From: Escarpia spicata
Taxonomy: Eukaryota; Annelida; Polychaeta; Sabellida; Siboglinidae
DNA length: 64,000 nucleotides
NCBI GenBank assembly: GCA_963995525.1
Contig: OZ023216.1
Location: 41,024,659-41,088,658, forward strand
Direction of reading: 5' to 3'
Every line of letters begins with the position of its first letter. The stretch's first letter is position 1. Of this stretch, positions 1-27,690 are shown in pieces. The notes beneath the pieces were generated by a model, which ran no database searches, was not told the origin of the DNA, and was given only the letters and a program-made list of their open reading frames with translations. Made by a program: the position numbers and the translations under genes.

Positions 1-353
1 TCTGCTTGCCACGCCATCTGACGATCTGTTATTTAATGACATTTCTTGTTTAAAATATTGACCAAGATTATCATCCGTAGCTGAAACCAAGAGTGCACAC
101 CATTTTTAATTTGAATTGACACTAATATTATTTTGCGTCCCACAGTTCTTTCATATCTCGTAACTGAAATCAATAGGGAAATCAATAGGGCCTACTTCTC
201 TCAATGTTCCTTAACCATGCATTGTTGACTTCTGAAATATCACTAGTGCGAAATGCAACATCCGAAACGTTCGAATTAGTTTATAAAAGTTCCCGCGATC
301 GGACGGGTACTAGCCATTCGCTGATCTTTATCTTCGATACTGTCTCTTTCCAG
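1..353. other. Upstream intron sequence of the chitin synthase gene
   Basis: No coding exon is recognisable here. The segment ends in a pyrimidine-rich tract and CAG acceptor at 351-353, so it is read as the 3' part of an intron whose upstream exon lies outside the window. Confidence 0.6.
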
Positions 354-15708
<15,355 letters not shown>

Positions 15709-17055
15709 AAGACGGTCTCCGTACGACTCTTTTCACCTGATTGCCGTACCTGCCATCTTTACCAAGTCGCAGGCTCAGAGACAGTTCACGGGAGAATGGA
15801 AGATTTGTTCGTTGTGACGACATTCACCTATAGCACAAGATCCGTGTATCAGACGTTGTCTTCTTCGAATGCTGGCTGTAATATTCCATCTTCTACTTTG
15901 TTTGGGCCTGGTCAGTGATCAATGATCAGTGGTCAATGAACAATTATCAGTGGTGAATGATCAATGATCAATGGTCAGTGATTAGTGGGAGGTGTTTGGA
16001 GGCGTGGCTCGTCTTTCTATCTATCCGAGTTGACCATTCGAATGTTGAAAAACGGCAATTTGTATTTGAAAGGATGGCATGCGATTATATAATACATTTC
16101 ATCGCTGCCGGATTGAAATAGTCCATTGTGTGTGCTCATTAATACGTCATGTTATTTGACGATTTACCCGGGAGGTGTATGTACATTAAGAAACAGTTAT
16201 TGTTGCATTTGACAAGAACAATTGTTATTTAGTCGTTTTACCTTTTGTAATGTATATGATAGTATTACGTGTGCGCTTGTGGTCGCTGTTGGTAATGTCG
16301 TCTATTATGTTTAATGACATTGTTCAATTCTGCAGCGGTGGGAAATGTAAATATATTCCCAAACTGCATACATGTACGCATTATGCGGTCGTTATTTACG
16401 TAACATATCACAGGATCACAGGTGTCAAGTTGTATTGTTGTGTGTACGACAGGTGATGGTGTGTTACAAATATAAAGCAGTTGATGGAATATGGCGCCTA
16501 GATCGAGAAAAGTGAATATAAGACAATATAGTTATCTTCCCAACTAAAAACGTTGATCCTATCCTAAAACTTAATCATAGTAAATAGTTGTGATTCATAA
16601 GGGAATGTCCAACTGTAGCGCCTTGAAGTGTACGCTGCCAACTTGCATTTAGTTTTGTTAATGTTTGACAAAACGTGTCGACAAGTGACAGTAAAGGGAA
16701 CACAGCCTGTACAACGAATTATATTTCATACGATTAACTGATACAAATTAGATGGGGGGCTTCGCATAATTAAAACACGTCAATTCTCTGCATTTGTCAG
16801 CTTCTACATGCAAATTACAATGCTACATTGCATAGCTAAATTGCAGTAGTATTCATTTTAACGTCACATACTTGCGGTAATTAATTTTGAAACACCAGTA
16901 AATCGTCTTATGAAAAAATGTAATACGTAAAGGCTCTGTGATTTATATTTATATATTTACATATATATTTACCATAACACAGTTGGTGTAAGGTGTTCGT
17001 TGTACATTTCCATTGTGTCTGGTTGGCACAAATAAAATTAACTGAAACGTGTGTA
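15709..17055 (+). other. Presumed chitin synthase 3' UTR
   Basis: Non-coding sequence after the TAG at 15706-15708. A short stretch (about 15905-15985) repeats ATCAGTGGTCAATGA-like units. The first canonical poly(A) signal, AATAAA, is at 17031-17036, so the transcript plausibly ends shortly after, just before the large TG tract. A variant TATAAA near 16470 could give a shorter end. Confidence 0.55.
17031..17036 (+). promoter_or_regulatory. Candidate poly(A) signal of chitin synthase
   Basis: Canonical AATAAA on the coding strand 1.32 kb after the stop codon, with no earlier canonical copy seen. Confidence 0.5.
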
Positions 17056-17122
17056 ACAGTAGTTCTTTGTTGTAGTCCCTGCATGAAAACGTACATATAT
17101 ATAATTATATATATATATATAG

Positions 17123-17623
<501 letters not shown>

Positions 17624-17689
17624 TGTGTTAACACAGGTCAGTGTGATGCATCTAGTGCTGTAGTGTTTTGAGTAGTATGTAGTGCACAT

Positions 17690-18450
17690 GCTTCATGCCG
17701 TTCGCTTTCAGCTTTAGCCACCAGCTGTCTCCCTTTTATGGGAGTAAAAAGGGAATAAGTCTTCCCTGCTGGTACATAGCCAGACAAGACCCTTTTTTAA
17801 CCTCCACGAGCTACGCCATGTATATTGTGCATCTTGCGGCCCCATGCTAATCCGTTAGGGGTAGGGGAGCAGACTGGAGCCCCTTAGGTCAGTATGCAGG
17901 GCTTACCTATGTGTGGACACGTCCAGATGCTGCACTAATCCAGTCTCCAAATATGAGCAAATAGTACGGCGGATGAAGCTCTCAAGCGATGTCAAGCAAT
18001 CCATCTAGGAGAAGGCAAACTCCAAAATCAAACCCATGTAAAAGAACTGGGTCACTCAACATGTATAACATGTCGTGGTGTTGAACATTACACTTCAGGG
18101 CGGGTGAAATTCCAAGTAATTCAGCAGCCATCATATCAAGAAACCGAATGTTCAGCGGTACAAGAAAAACTGGACAACCTCACGAAAATGCCAACGATCA
18201 TAGAGCGGAGAAGCGTCGTGAGGAGGGGAATGGGTCCCAGGGCTGGAGGAAGTGCCAACCGGAGGCGGAAGAGCTACTTTAAAAGCCAATCGTATACAGC
18301 TATGATCATCTAGGATCAATCACACCCACATGATGCGAATACAAACACAGAAACGGCCCCAGGCATATCGGAAACGCACTGGTGTAGTGATGTAGACATT
18401 GCATTCCAACAAAGTGGATACACAATTATTCACTCTGGAAGAGTTCCTAT
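17690..18450. other. Unclassified moderately GC-rich intergenic stretch, possibly repeat-derived
   Basis: Base composition is less AT-rich than the flanks. Short broken frames are present (for example 18104-18313 on +) with no recognised domain. The style resembles an old retroelement leader, but no diagnostic motif was found. Confidence 0.3.
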
Positions 18451-19497
18451 GGTACCATCATGTTCCTTTTTCACTGGGTACGTACGGCTATACATGTTTA
18501 AGTTTAGTTTAAATGAAACGTTTAGATAACGGAAACTTATTGAAGCCGAGAAACATTCAATAATGAAACCATTTTGTTTGCACCATAAATCCAGCTGCTG
18601 TTTCCATAAGCAGTATAAATACAGCATTATACATCACATGAAGTAATGTACAATATTGAAATAGCATAAGTGGTTATGTACTTTCCTATTTAAAAAAAAA
18701 ACGTTTGATTTTAGTTTGAAAAATGTAGACCTATAAAGCGCATAATAACATTATTGTGAACAAAATATAAAAAATATACTGCAGCAGTGTAACAAGATGT
18801 AATTATTTGTTCTGCCCATCATTCAGAGAAAAATATTGAATTTGTTTCTGTCGAACGCCCGTTTCGATGACAAATAAAATTTCTTTAAAAGTAACGCATC
18901 TTTTAAAACACTGCTTTCAATCATCATTGGTGTATTTAACTCAAGAAGATCCTTAAACCATTTTGAATGTTGTGGAACATTTCTATTTTATGAATTTCCA
19001 AAATTATTTTTAAAGCAACTTTGTCGACACCTTTTTATACACTACTCCTAGTATAGTTCACTTAACACAAACTTGTTTCAACAAATTTTGAAGAATATGC
19101 TGTAGAACATAATCCGACTATGATGAGCATAAGAAAGCATAAATGTTATTAAGTACTCCTATTTTGCAACATAATGACACGAAATGATGTGCATTTGTAT
19201 GCACAAATCGATCGATTGCATAAATCCATTTGAAACAAGTAGTGATGTACGTATTCCCAGCAGAACCCACATGGAACTAATGTGGCAGAACAAAGTCAGA
19301 CATCTTCTTCACTACTGTGCCAGTTAACAAATAATAGCCCTGCTATACATTTTGATACACAAAACTATAAGACGCACACATCCATTTGAAACACGATGTA
19401 AATGTCGCACAGAACAGAATGGGGCAGAAAAAAGTCAGGCGTCATATTGTGTCAGGTGACCCATTGTCCAATTAATGGCCCTGTTGGGTAGAACTCT
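18451..19497. other. AT-rich intergenic DNA with a diverged duplication
   Basis: No gene seen. About 19180-19330 and 19330-19500 are diverged direct copies. Both contain, on the - strand, a CAGGGC.ATTA block, then TCTGACTTT.TTCTGCC.CATT, then TTTCAAATGGAT. Confidence 0.55.
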
Positions 19498-19538
19498 TCA
19501 ATGTCCTCTTTCCATCAGCTCAGCTGCTTCAAATGTTC
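19498..19538 (-). CDS. Possible terminal exon of a minus-strand gene
   Basis: After a good acceptor (TGTTTATTTGCAG on -), the exon reads in one frame as TFEAAELMERGH and stop, with two bases completing the preceding codon. Composition looks coding, but the exon is very short and upstream exons were not identified. It might be the end of the gene whose first exon is proposed at 20727-20741. Function unknown. Confidence 0.25.
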
Positions 19539-19779
19539 CTGCAAATAAACAGTTGAATTTAGGAAACTGAGCCTAAATATGAGTTAATTAATTCAACACT
19601 GTGCAGATAAATTCAGTTTAGATATTAAATTATGGGCCTTATCACCAAGTGTACAGCTGGCTAAATGAAAAAGAAATACAAGAGAACCTTGTTATGCTGA
19701 TTCAGTCAGACTAAAATCCCAATCCATTACTTTGACTAACTTTTAATTAACATAACTACCTGTAGGCATTGGTCATATA

Positions 19780-19962
19780 CAGTGCACTTCAGATGAATGG
19801 AACTCACAAAGGTGATTTTCGCTCAGTTAAGTTAATCTTTTCCTCGGTCCTGGGAAAAAGGTCCAAATAAGGTGACCTTCTGATAACTTTCTAGTTATCA
19901 GAAATTCCACTTATCGGTATTGTCATGGGTCCCTTGGGGTTCGACCTTATCCAGAGTGCACT
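19780..19962. mobile_element. Short Tc1/pogo-like MITE
   Basis: Left end AGTGCACTTCAGATGAATGG and the right end (reverse complement AGTGCACTCTGGATAAGGTC) form imperfect inverted repeats of about 25 bp running into GAAC, flanked by TATA-type sequence. The interior of about 180 bp is non-coding. The GGAAC/TCGAAC subterminal style resembles pogo/Tc1-derived MITEs. Confidence 0.5.
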
Positions 19963-19969
19963 ATATGTT

Positions 19970-20720
19970 TTCCTTAAGTTCTATATAATTATACGCATGG
20001 GCCATTGTTGTAAAAAGTGTACAGTAACGGTAAAGTAACATGTCAAAAATAAATGTTTAGTTTCTATGTTTAAGCGATTAGTATTAATATCAAATGTGCT
20101 ATTCACATGAAGCAGTGCAACCTGATCTGATCTATTATTAGATTTTGTTTAAATACATTCATGGGTAAAAACGTATGTATACTAGAGTGCAGATCTGCTG
20201 GGTTCCAAAACTGCATCGCACAATTCTGTGGCAACACGGTAGTGTGTACTTTTTAACAAACATAAAACTTTTACACTGAATGATGACATGCCAGCCAGGT
20301 TTACTAACAATCGTTGGCAAGACCCGTAGACACGCAGTCACAGACCCACTCCGAAATATGCCCGAATCCCAGATTTAGGCAAAGAAATAACATCCACGAC
20401 CAGGTTAATCCTTTTTTATGGTTGCATATACTGATATTTTTAGTGTGCATTTTCGTTCACTGCATGTCAAATACTGGACAATGCTGTTTTACTAACTAGA
20501 AAGGCGAGATCCTTGCCTAGTTAGTAGTAGAGGCTGGACACTGGACCCTGCAGCCGTCGGCGTCGGCGGACGTTGTAATTCTTAATCGAAACGTTACTCG
20601 GCTGATGGCATTGGGAAGCAGGATAAATAAACAATGCATATGCTTCTTATATTGATAAACATGGCTGTCTTTATACATATGTCTACAAATTGCTTATTTA
20701 CAATGACATTACTTGAATAA
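19970..20720. other. Intergenic or intronic AT-rich DNA
   Basis: No convincing exon, repeat array or RNA gene was recognised. Confidence 0.4.
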
Positions 20721-20726
20721 ACTCAC

Positions 20727-20741
20727 CTCGGAATCTGACAT
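20727..20741 (-). CDS. Possible 5-codon first coding exon of a minus-strand gene
   Basis: On the - strand, ATG in a favourable context (CAACATGTC) starts MSDSE and runs directly into a perfect donor, GTGAGT (20726-20721). Upstream DNA contains TGACGTCA-like and CACGTG-like elements, as in a promoter. This is a splice-signal argument only, because the next exon is not established. Confidence 0.25.
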
Positions 20742-20749
20742 GTTGATTG

Positions 20750-22065
20750 TGTGTTTGACGTCAACGGTCTTTGCGTGGTTCACTGCACGTGCATGAATAT
20801 TCATTATATTCGGGCTGCATAGTTAATCATCCGCGTGGCAGCAAGCTCCAAATAATACGCGTAAACACAGTTGTTTATCGGCTTTTTGTGCAGATAACAC
20901 CCAAATTATGCATAAACATGAAAACATGAGTAGCAGAGAAAGTACTTATCGGAAATTATCACGTTTGGATACAGTATATCTCGAATGTTTAGTACTAACA
21001 ATAAATTACAGTTGAATCTAATCTCTGCAGCTCAGAATTTAATGACCAGATCATCTATACTTCCATTGTATGATTCTATCAAACAGGTAGTTTGATAACA
21101 TTTATAAACTTGAATCAACAGAAAATATATTATGATATTCACATAATCCTGTAGTGGTTTTATGATCACCCCGTGCATTCAGTGTTAACACAGAAACCAT
21201 TTCAAAATTATTCAATGCATTTGTAAATACGTACCTAAACTTATTTGCATCAATCTTAAACATCTGCATTTGCATGCAGTCATATTTGGATACATTTGCA
21301 TCACTTCAAACATTTGCATTGTAAATGTTGTCAAGACTAGGCTGATAACTGAACTAGACAAAAACGAATAGACAACCTATAAAACTCAAATAAAATAAAC
21401 TGACGATTGTAACTAGTTACATTAAAATAAGAAATAATATGTAAAATATAGTATTTATGTATACAGTGCACAATACCATAAACTGCACAGGTAAAGCCTG
21501 TTTCCAGCTTGTCTGGAGTCGGTGTCAAGCTTGTTGCCAAAGATTTATGTGTAAACCCTGTATCAGGCAATTTCTTCATCTTTTATAATCATAAATAAAC
21601 TTTAGTAGTTTTTAAGTTTGTTGTTAAAGATACACAATCTTTTTTTTATAAAAAGTTATGTTATATAGAGTAAACTATTGTAACATCTTGAAAACCCAAA
21701 TGGTTTCAATGAACCACAATCTGTTCATCATTGAATCATTATCAGTTTAATCTGAATGTTCTGATTCAACTATGGTTGCATTGCACACTTAACTACGAGA
21801 TCGATGTTCACAAACAAACAATGCTCACATTAAATTTAAATACTGCAGTTCATTAAAACACAATTGTGCAGATAAGATTTAGCGTAGATATGCTTTATGC
21901 AATCAGAACAACATGAATTTACAATAAACATTGATAAAACTTGATGTGTTTCCGTTTCAGGGAATTGTCTGCGAGAACACGTGATCAGCTCAATCTCATC
22001 AGTAACTTACTAACTGGTGCAATGTCGTAGTAGACACATACACTGTTGTTCAACCTGTCACCAGG
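20750..22065. other. AT-rich intergenic DNA
   Basis: No supported gene. A few short repeated motifs (CATTTGCAT near 21240-21320) are present. Confidence 0.4.
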
Positions 22066-22071
22066 CTGCGA

Positions 22072-22304
22072 TCACGCGGGTGTGACCTTGGCGCCCCACT
22101 GAGTGAGATGCGCTGTCAAGATGTTGAATTCGACATTGACGACCAGAATGGCCGGTACAACCAGCGTCACAATCCACATGACACCCATGGCACTGTTCTT
22201 TGTCACCGTGTCCGCGTTCATCATGCCGATCGAAGCCATCACATTCTGTTTCTTCGTCTTCGGCTCATCATCCAGCACGAATATAATCACTTCCGCTCCG
22301 GTCG
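22072..22304 (-). CDS. Terminal exon of an unidentified membrane protein gene
   Basis: On the - strand, a strong acceptor (TTTTGTCCACAG) opens a 233-nt exon ending in TGA at 22074-22072. Its GC-rich, coding-like composition contrasts with the AT-rich surroundings. The product is an acidic/basic stretch (DDEPKTKKQ), then a hydrophobic segment of about 20 residues (from VMWIVTLVVPAILVV), then a short tail ending TQWGAKVTPA. One membrane span near the C-terminus is likely. Family not recognised. An upstream exon may lie at about 22420-22495, but the join is uncertain. Confidence 0.45.
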
Positions 22305-22334
22305 CTGTGGACAAAATCCGTGGTAGAAACAACA

Positions 22335-22495
22335 AGAAATAAATTTAGTAAAACAAATATAGACACTTTCTCTCCGGCCGCTGTGGGGAATGATCCACGG
22401 GAGAAATAATAGGAAATACAACTGGCGTTGGAGTCCATGTGCTTCTCTCCGTCATCAAATATGTAATAGTCTTCATTGCCCGTCACGTGAAACAC
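22335..22495 (-). other. Duplicated acceptor and possible upstream exon piece
   Basis: On the - strand, about 22345-22410 repeats the intron-end/exon-start of the exon at 22304: a CC.CGGAT..TTCC/TGTCCACAGCG.CCGGAG core, then GAAGTG-like bases. Upstream of it, a frame reading NEDYYIFDDGEKHMDS (about 22428-22475) could be part of a real exon with a donor after the AACGCCAGTT region. Confidence 0.3.
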
Positions 22496-23066
22496 ACAGC
22501 CATGTCAACATCAAGTCTTCAATGCCCATCACCTGAAACACACAGTCGTGTCAACATCAAGTCTCCAATGGCCATCACTTGAAACACACAACCGTGTCAA
22601 CATAATGACTTCATTGCCCGTCACGTGAAACACACAGCCATGTCAACATCAAGTCTCCAATGGCCATCACTTGAAACACACAACCGTGTCAACATAATGA
22701 CTTCATTGCCCGTCACGTGAAACACACAGCCGTGTCAACATCAAGTCTTCACTGCCCATCACCTGAAACACACAGTCGTGTCAACATCAAGTCTCCAATG
22801 GCCATCACTTGAAACACACAACCGTGTCAACATAATGACTTCATTGCCCGTCACGTGAAACACACAGCCGTGTCAACATCAAGTCTTCACTGCCCATCAC
22901 CTGAAACACACAGTCGTGTCAACATCAAGTCTCCAATGGCCATCACTTGAAACACACAACCGTGTCAACATAATGACTTCATTGCCCGTCACGTGAAACA
23001 CACAGCCGTGTCAACATCAAGTCTTCATTGCCCGTCACGTGAAACACACAGCCGTGTCATCATCAG
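22469..23066. repeat. 46-bp minisatellite, 13 units with A-B-C higher-order pattern
   Basis: Units share GAAACACACAG/A.C.TGTCAACAT and differ in the block before it: type A has CCCGTCACGTG, type B CCCATCACCTG and type C GGCCATCACTTG. The order read from left to right is A B C A C A B C A B C A A. Confidence 0.93.
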
Positions 23067-23069
23067 TAG

Positions 23070-24000
23070 TATTATGGTCCATCTCAGACCTCACCAGGGG
23101 GGCTCGCTCACTCTATTTCATAACTTTGTTGTGGCATGTCACATATTAAGGCTAAATTAATTATGATATTCAATAAGTAACCATGTCTTGTCCCTGGCAA
23201 AGCTGTTCACACAAACACTAGATCAACTTTTATTGGCACATCCTGTCTTGCATCAAATGCTGCATGGAAGCTGTTATTTTGCTTAGTTTCATATCGGGAA
23301 TCTCACCAACATTTACTGCCAGGTATTCAAAGAAACCAAAGTTTGGTAAAGGAAACTGTCCAAGTTTTCAAATGGCAACAGATGGACTCAAAGTTCTCCC
23401 GACTGACAGTCCAGTGCTAATGCAAAGCTGCCTCACTCACTGCTCAAAGCACTTTATATTCATATTCCCAGGCAAACTTGTTCAATCGAATAAATTGTTA
23501 AAGTGCTACCACCTGGTTAGTGATTAGTAAATAAGTTAGTAATATAAATATATAAAATTAAAGAAGGTAATAATTTTAAAAAGTTAATGACTGACTAAGT
23601 TATTAAAAGTATTAGAAATAATTAAATAAATATGTAACCATACCATATCTAGCTTATGCACAACGCACAGCGATGCGACCACACAACACCACTCTTCCGC
23701 AAAGCACGCATTTTAAAGTTTACCGATTTGGTACAATTTAGAATATTAATATCCATGTATAAAGCTCATAAAATGAAATGCCGTCGAACATACAATGGTT
23801 AGTTGTTATGAATGTTAACATGCACGGCACAAGAACACAAAATAAATTTGTACGTATATGTGCATCAACAAATAGAAGCCTTCGTTAAAGTTTCACAGGA
23901 TTCTTGGAGTATTGACATATCTGTAGTTTCACGGACCCCATGTCTTTCACGAATGACGATATGTCAAAACAGTTCATTTACAGTGCTGGATGGTGGGATA
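23070..24000. other. Intergenic DNA with a weak SINE-like fragment
   Basis: About 23420-23495 resembles the SINE family of this window (GCTCAAAGCACTTTA, then CCAGGCAAACTTGTTCAATCG). No gene was found in the rest. Confidence 0.4.
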
Positions 24001-25139
24001 GTTCCTTGGCGACATAAGAGGCCACAGAGAAAATGTTCAAGATGTCTAGGATGTTGTTCAGTTTTTTTGTCCTTGCCATTTCGTTTGTTTATTGGAAGCA
24101 AGGTCTGAAGGTTGCCAGTCTGTGCTGGTGTGTCAGGTGCAGGTCTGTTGAGAACCTTTCTAAAGTGTTCTGCCCATCTCTCTAGTGTGTCCTCTCCATT
24201 CGATAACAGAGATCCGTCTTTGGCTTTGATTGGTCCAGGCCTTGCCTTTATGCTGCCAGTGGTTTTCTTGGCTATGCGGTAGACCAGTCTTAGGTCATTT
24301 AGGGCAGCTGCGTTCTCTGTCTCCTGTGCCTGTCTGTCAAACCATTCGCTATTGTCCTTTCGTGCACTGCGCTTCAGTTCTCTGTTCTTCTTACCATGTA
24401 TAGGCCCGGTATGAAGCTGTGCTGCAGGACTCATTTTATCGTTTCTGTTGCAGGAATTTCCTTTCCGCAATCAGTCCCCATGAGCGATCGCTGCCAAGAC
24501 TCCTTCAGATATTTCTGGAATCCCAAAACGTCTTTGCCCGATGCCATCATCGCATCTTTCATCTTCTCCCACCATTTCATTGAACCTGGTGTAGGATCTT
24601 CAAGGGCAGCAAAACGATTTCTCAAGACTGTTTGGAATCCAAATTTTGTCACTGGGTTCTGGAGCTTCATATCTAATCTCTTAATCATGTTTGACTTCTT
24701 CTTTTGTCTCCTCAGCTTGATCTTGATCTTTGCAACAACCAAGTGGTGATCACTACAGATGTCAGCTCCACGGTGCACTCGGACGTCATGTAGACACGGA
24801 GTCCTCCAGCCTGGTCCAATAGCAAAATGGTCGATCTGTGTGAGGGTCTTATGGTAGTTTAAAAACCATGTTATGTTGTGTATGTCTTTGTGCTCAAAGA
24901 GTATTTATCAAATCACTAAGTTATCCATTGCACATAATTGCACAGCGGTAGCCATTATCTGTACGTTTCCCAAATGCGGGTGGCCCTAGAACATGTTCAA
25001 AACCAGACATATCTCCACCAATCTGAGCGTCCATGTCTCCCATAACAGTGGTCATGTCATGATGTGGAATATTGTCTACCAGGTCCTATAGCAAACTATA
25101 GTTTAGCAAACTTACACAGATAAACACTACGCGTTTTAG

Positions 25140-25917
25140 TATCTTAAGCACTAACATTCAATCAATAAATTCTAAATTTAACGAACTGGAAGCTTTTGTA
25201 GAAGAGCTAAGTAGTAACAATTTTAAATGTAATGTTATCTGCTTACAAGAAACTTGGAAATCAGAAAACGATGACCTATCACAGTTTTCCTTACATGTTT
25301 ATGACTGTTTAGGTCAAGGTAAGACGTGCAGTAACAAAGGAGGGCTAATAATATATGTTGACAACAAATATAGATCAGAGGTTATATTAAATGTAAACAT
25401 GTACGAACAGTGGGAAGGGATGATAGTCCAAATAAATGGTGGTAATCTATCTAAGAGCATAACCATTGGAAACATATATAGACCTCCACGAACTTCTAAT
25501 GATAACTTAAATGCTTTTATAAATGAATTTACTTCTATAATATCATCAATGGAAAACAACTGTAATAACAATCTCATTATCACAGGAGATCTTAATATAA
25601 ATTTGCTTAAATTAAATGAAAATGATGCATATAGTAACTTTTTTGACACCATAATATCACACAGCCTTTACCCGCAAATTACTCTTCCTACTAGATTTAC
25701 TAGAACAAATGGTACTTTAATAGATAATTTCTTTTGTAAACTTAATAAATCTATATTGGAGAGTACTGCAGGGATTTTAATCAAAAAAAATTCTGATCAT
25801 CAGCCGTATTTTATATTCATCAACGTCTCATTAAAGACTGAATCTCCACCTAAATATGTAAAAATAAATATACTAAATGAAGAGGCAATGCATAAAGTTA
25901 AACACGAAATAAAATAA
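25140..25917 (+). pseudogene. LINE endonuclease domain (APE type)
   Basis: Begins around the LSTNIQSINSKFNELEAF strand, then CLQETW, GNIYRPP, ITGDLNINLL, TLIDNFFCKL and the catalytic SDHQPYF region: the ordered APE motifs of CR1/L2 elements. It is open to a stop at 25915-25917 that interrupts what should be a continuous ORF2. Confidence 0.8.
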
Positions 25918-26016
25918 AATGAGATATACAATAAGCTAAATAAAAATATAAATGCAGACACAAATTTTAATTATGATATAATCTACGAAGAAATTATACG
26001 GGCAAAAAATAAGCAT

Positions 26017-27690
26017 ATGCAAACTAAGCTGGTGAAATTTAATAAATATAAACATAAAAGATCAACGTGGATTACACAAGGATTGCTAAAATCTATTCAA
26101 TACCGAGACAAACTCTTTAAACAATTAAAATTGACACAACCAAATTCGACAAGCTATGAAGCTATTAATATTAATCTAAAAACTTATAATACGATATTAA
26201 AGAAATATATTCGTGCAGCCAAACAAGTGTATTTTGAACAAAAATGTAATCGATTTAAATATGATATAAAAAATACCTGGAAAGTTATTAATGAATTTCT
26301 TTCAAAAAATCGTACAAACCGATTACCATTATTTTTGTTATAGAAAATGGTACAAAAATAACTGATAAAAAGGATATTGCAAACAAATTTAATAATTATT
26401 TTACAAATATAGGTCAGACCATCGCACAAGGTATTAAATATAAAGGTAACAAAAACTATAGTTATTATTTAAACAAAAACGTTAATTCTGTATTTACGTT
26501 TCAGAATGTTGCTGAAGAGACTATTAGAAAAACTATTAATAATCTTCCCACAAAAAAACAGCTCTGGATTTGATGGCATTTCATCAAAATTCCTGAAGAT
26601 AATTGAGCCTGCAATTATAAAATCATTAAAGCTGTTAATAAACCAAGTTTGAAAATCTGGGATATTCCCAGACAAATTAAAAATTGCAAAAGTTATTCCT
26701 ATATTTAAGAAAGACGATCCATCTTTATTTGAAAATTACAGACCAATTTCCCTTCTTCCCACAATTTCTAAAGTGTTAGAGAAATTAATTTGTATTCAAT
26801 TATATTCATATTTCAATGATATGAAGCTTTTATTTGATAATCAGTATGGTTTTAGAGCAAAATATTCAACGGAATTTGCTGCGCTTGAGCTAATAGATAG
26901 AATTATAACTCAAATGGATAATAATGATGAACCAATTAATGTATTTCTCGACCTTTCTAAGGCGTTTGATACTATTGACCATAACATTTTAATTAACAAA
27001 TTAACTTACTATGGCCTAAATGGTTCAACTTTGCAGTTATTCAGAAGTTACTTACAAAACAGGAAACAATACACTGAATTTGAACAAATAAATTCAGACA
27101 TCTTACCTATAACAATCGGCGTCCCACAAGGTTCAATCCTTGGACCAGTATTATTTATCATTTACATAAATGATTTCTCACAAGCTAGTCAATTATTTAA
27201 TTTCGTCATGTACGCTGATGACACCACATTATTTAGCTCTTTAAAATGTCTTAACAACAACAACAACACACGCAACAAAAGTGCAGAATCCTTAATAAAT
27301 TAAGAACATTTTAAAGTTAATGAATGGCTAAACATAAATAAATTATCTTTAAATAAAAGCAAATCAAAATACATGATTTTTCATATGCCTAATAAACGCA
27401 CGCAGACTCTTACGCTTAAAATAGATAATATACATATTGAAAGAGTAGATGAATTTAACTTTCTAGGATTTACTTTAGACACTAACCTAAATTGGAAAAA
27501 ACACACTGAGAAAATTTCAAATAAGTGCTCCAAAACAATTGGCATAATAAACAGATTAAAATATGTATTACCTTTAGATATAAAAGTGTTGTTATATAAC
27601 ACATTAATATTATCTCATATCAATTATTGTACCATGGTTTGGGGATACCAAATAAATAGAATTACAAAAATTCAAAAAAAGCCGTGCGAA
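26017..27690 (+). pseudogene. LINE reverse transcriptase region, broken
   Basis: Pieces in order: the linker (26017-26343), a frame-shifted GFDGISSKFLK block near 26560-26610, NYRPISLLPTISKVLEK (about 26735), the QYGFR block, FLDLSKAFDTIDHN, GVPQGSILGP (about 27120) and the catalytic MYADDTTLF (about 27205). The thumb and C-terminal region continues to about 27690 in shifted frames. The catalytic residues are present, but stops at 26341, 26650 and 27301 and other shifts kill it. Confidence 0.8.

Noticed and set aside
22469..23066. CRISPR array
   Set aside because: The 46-bp units are contiguous variants with no unique spacers, and the DNA is clearly from an animal genome.
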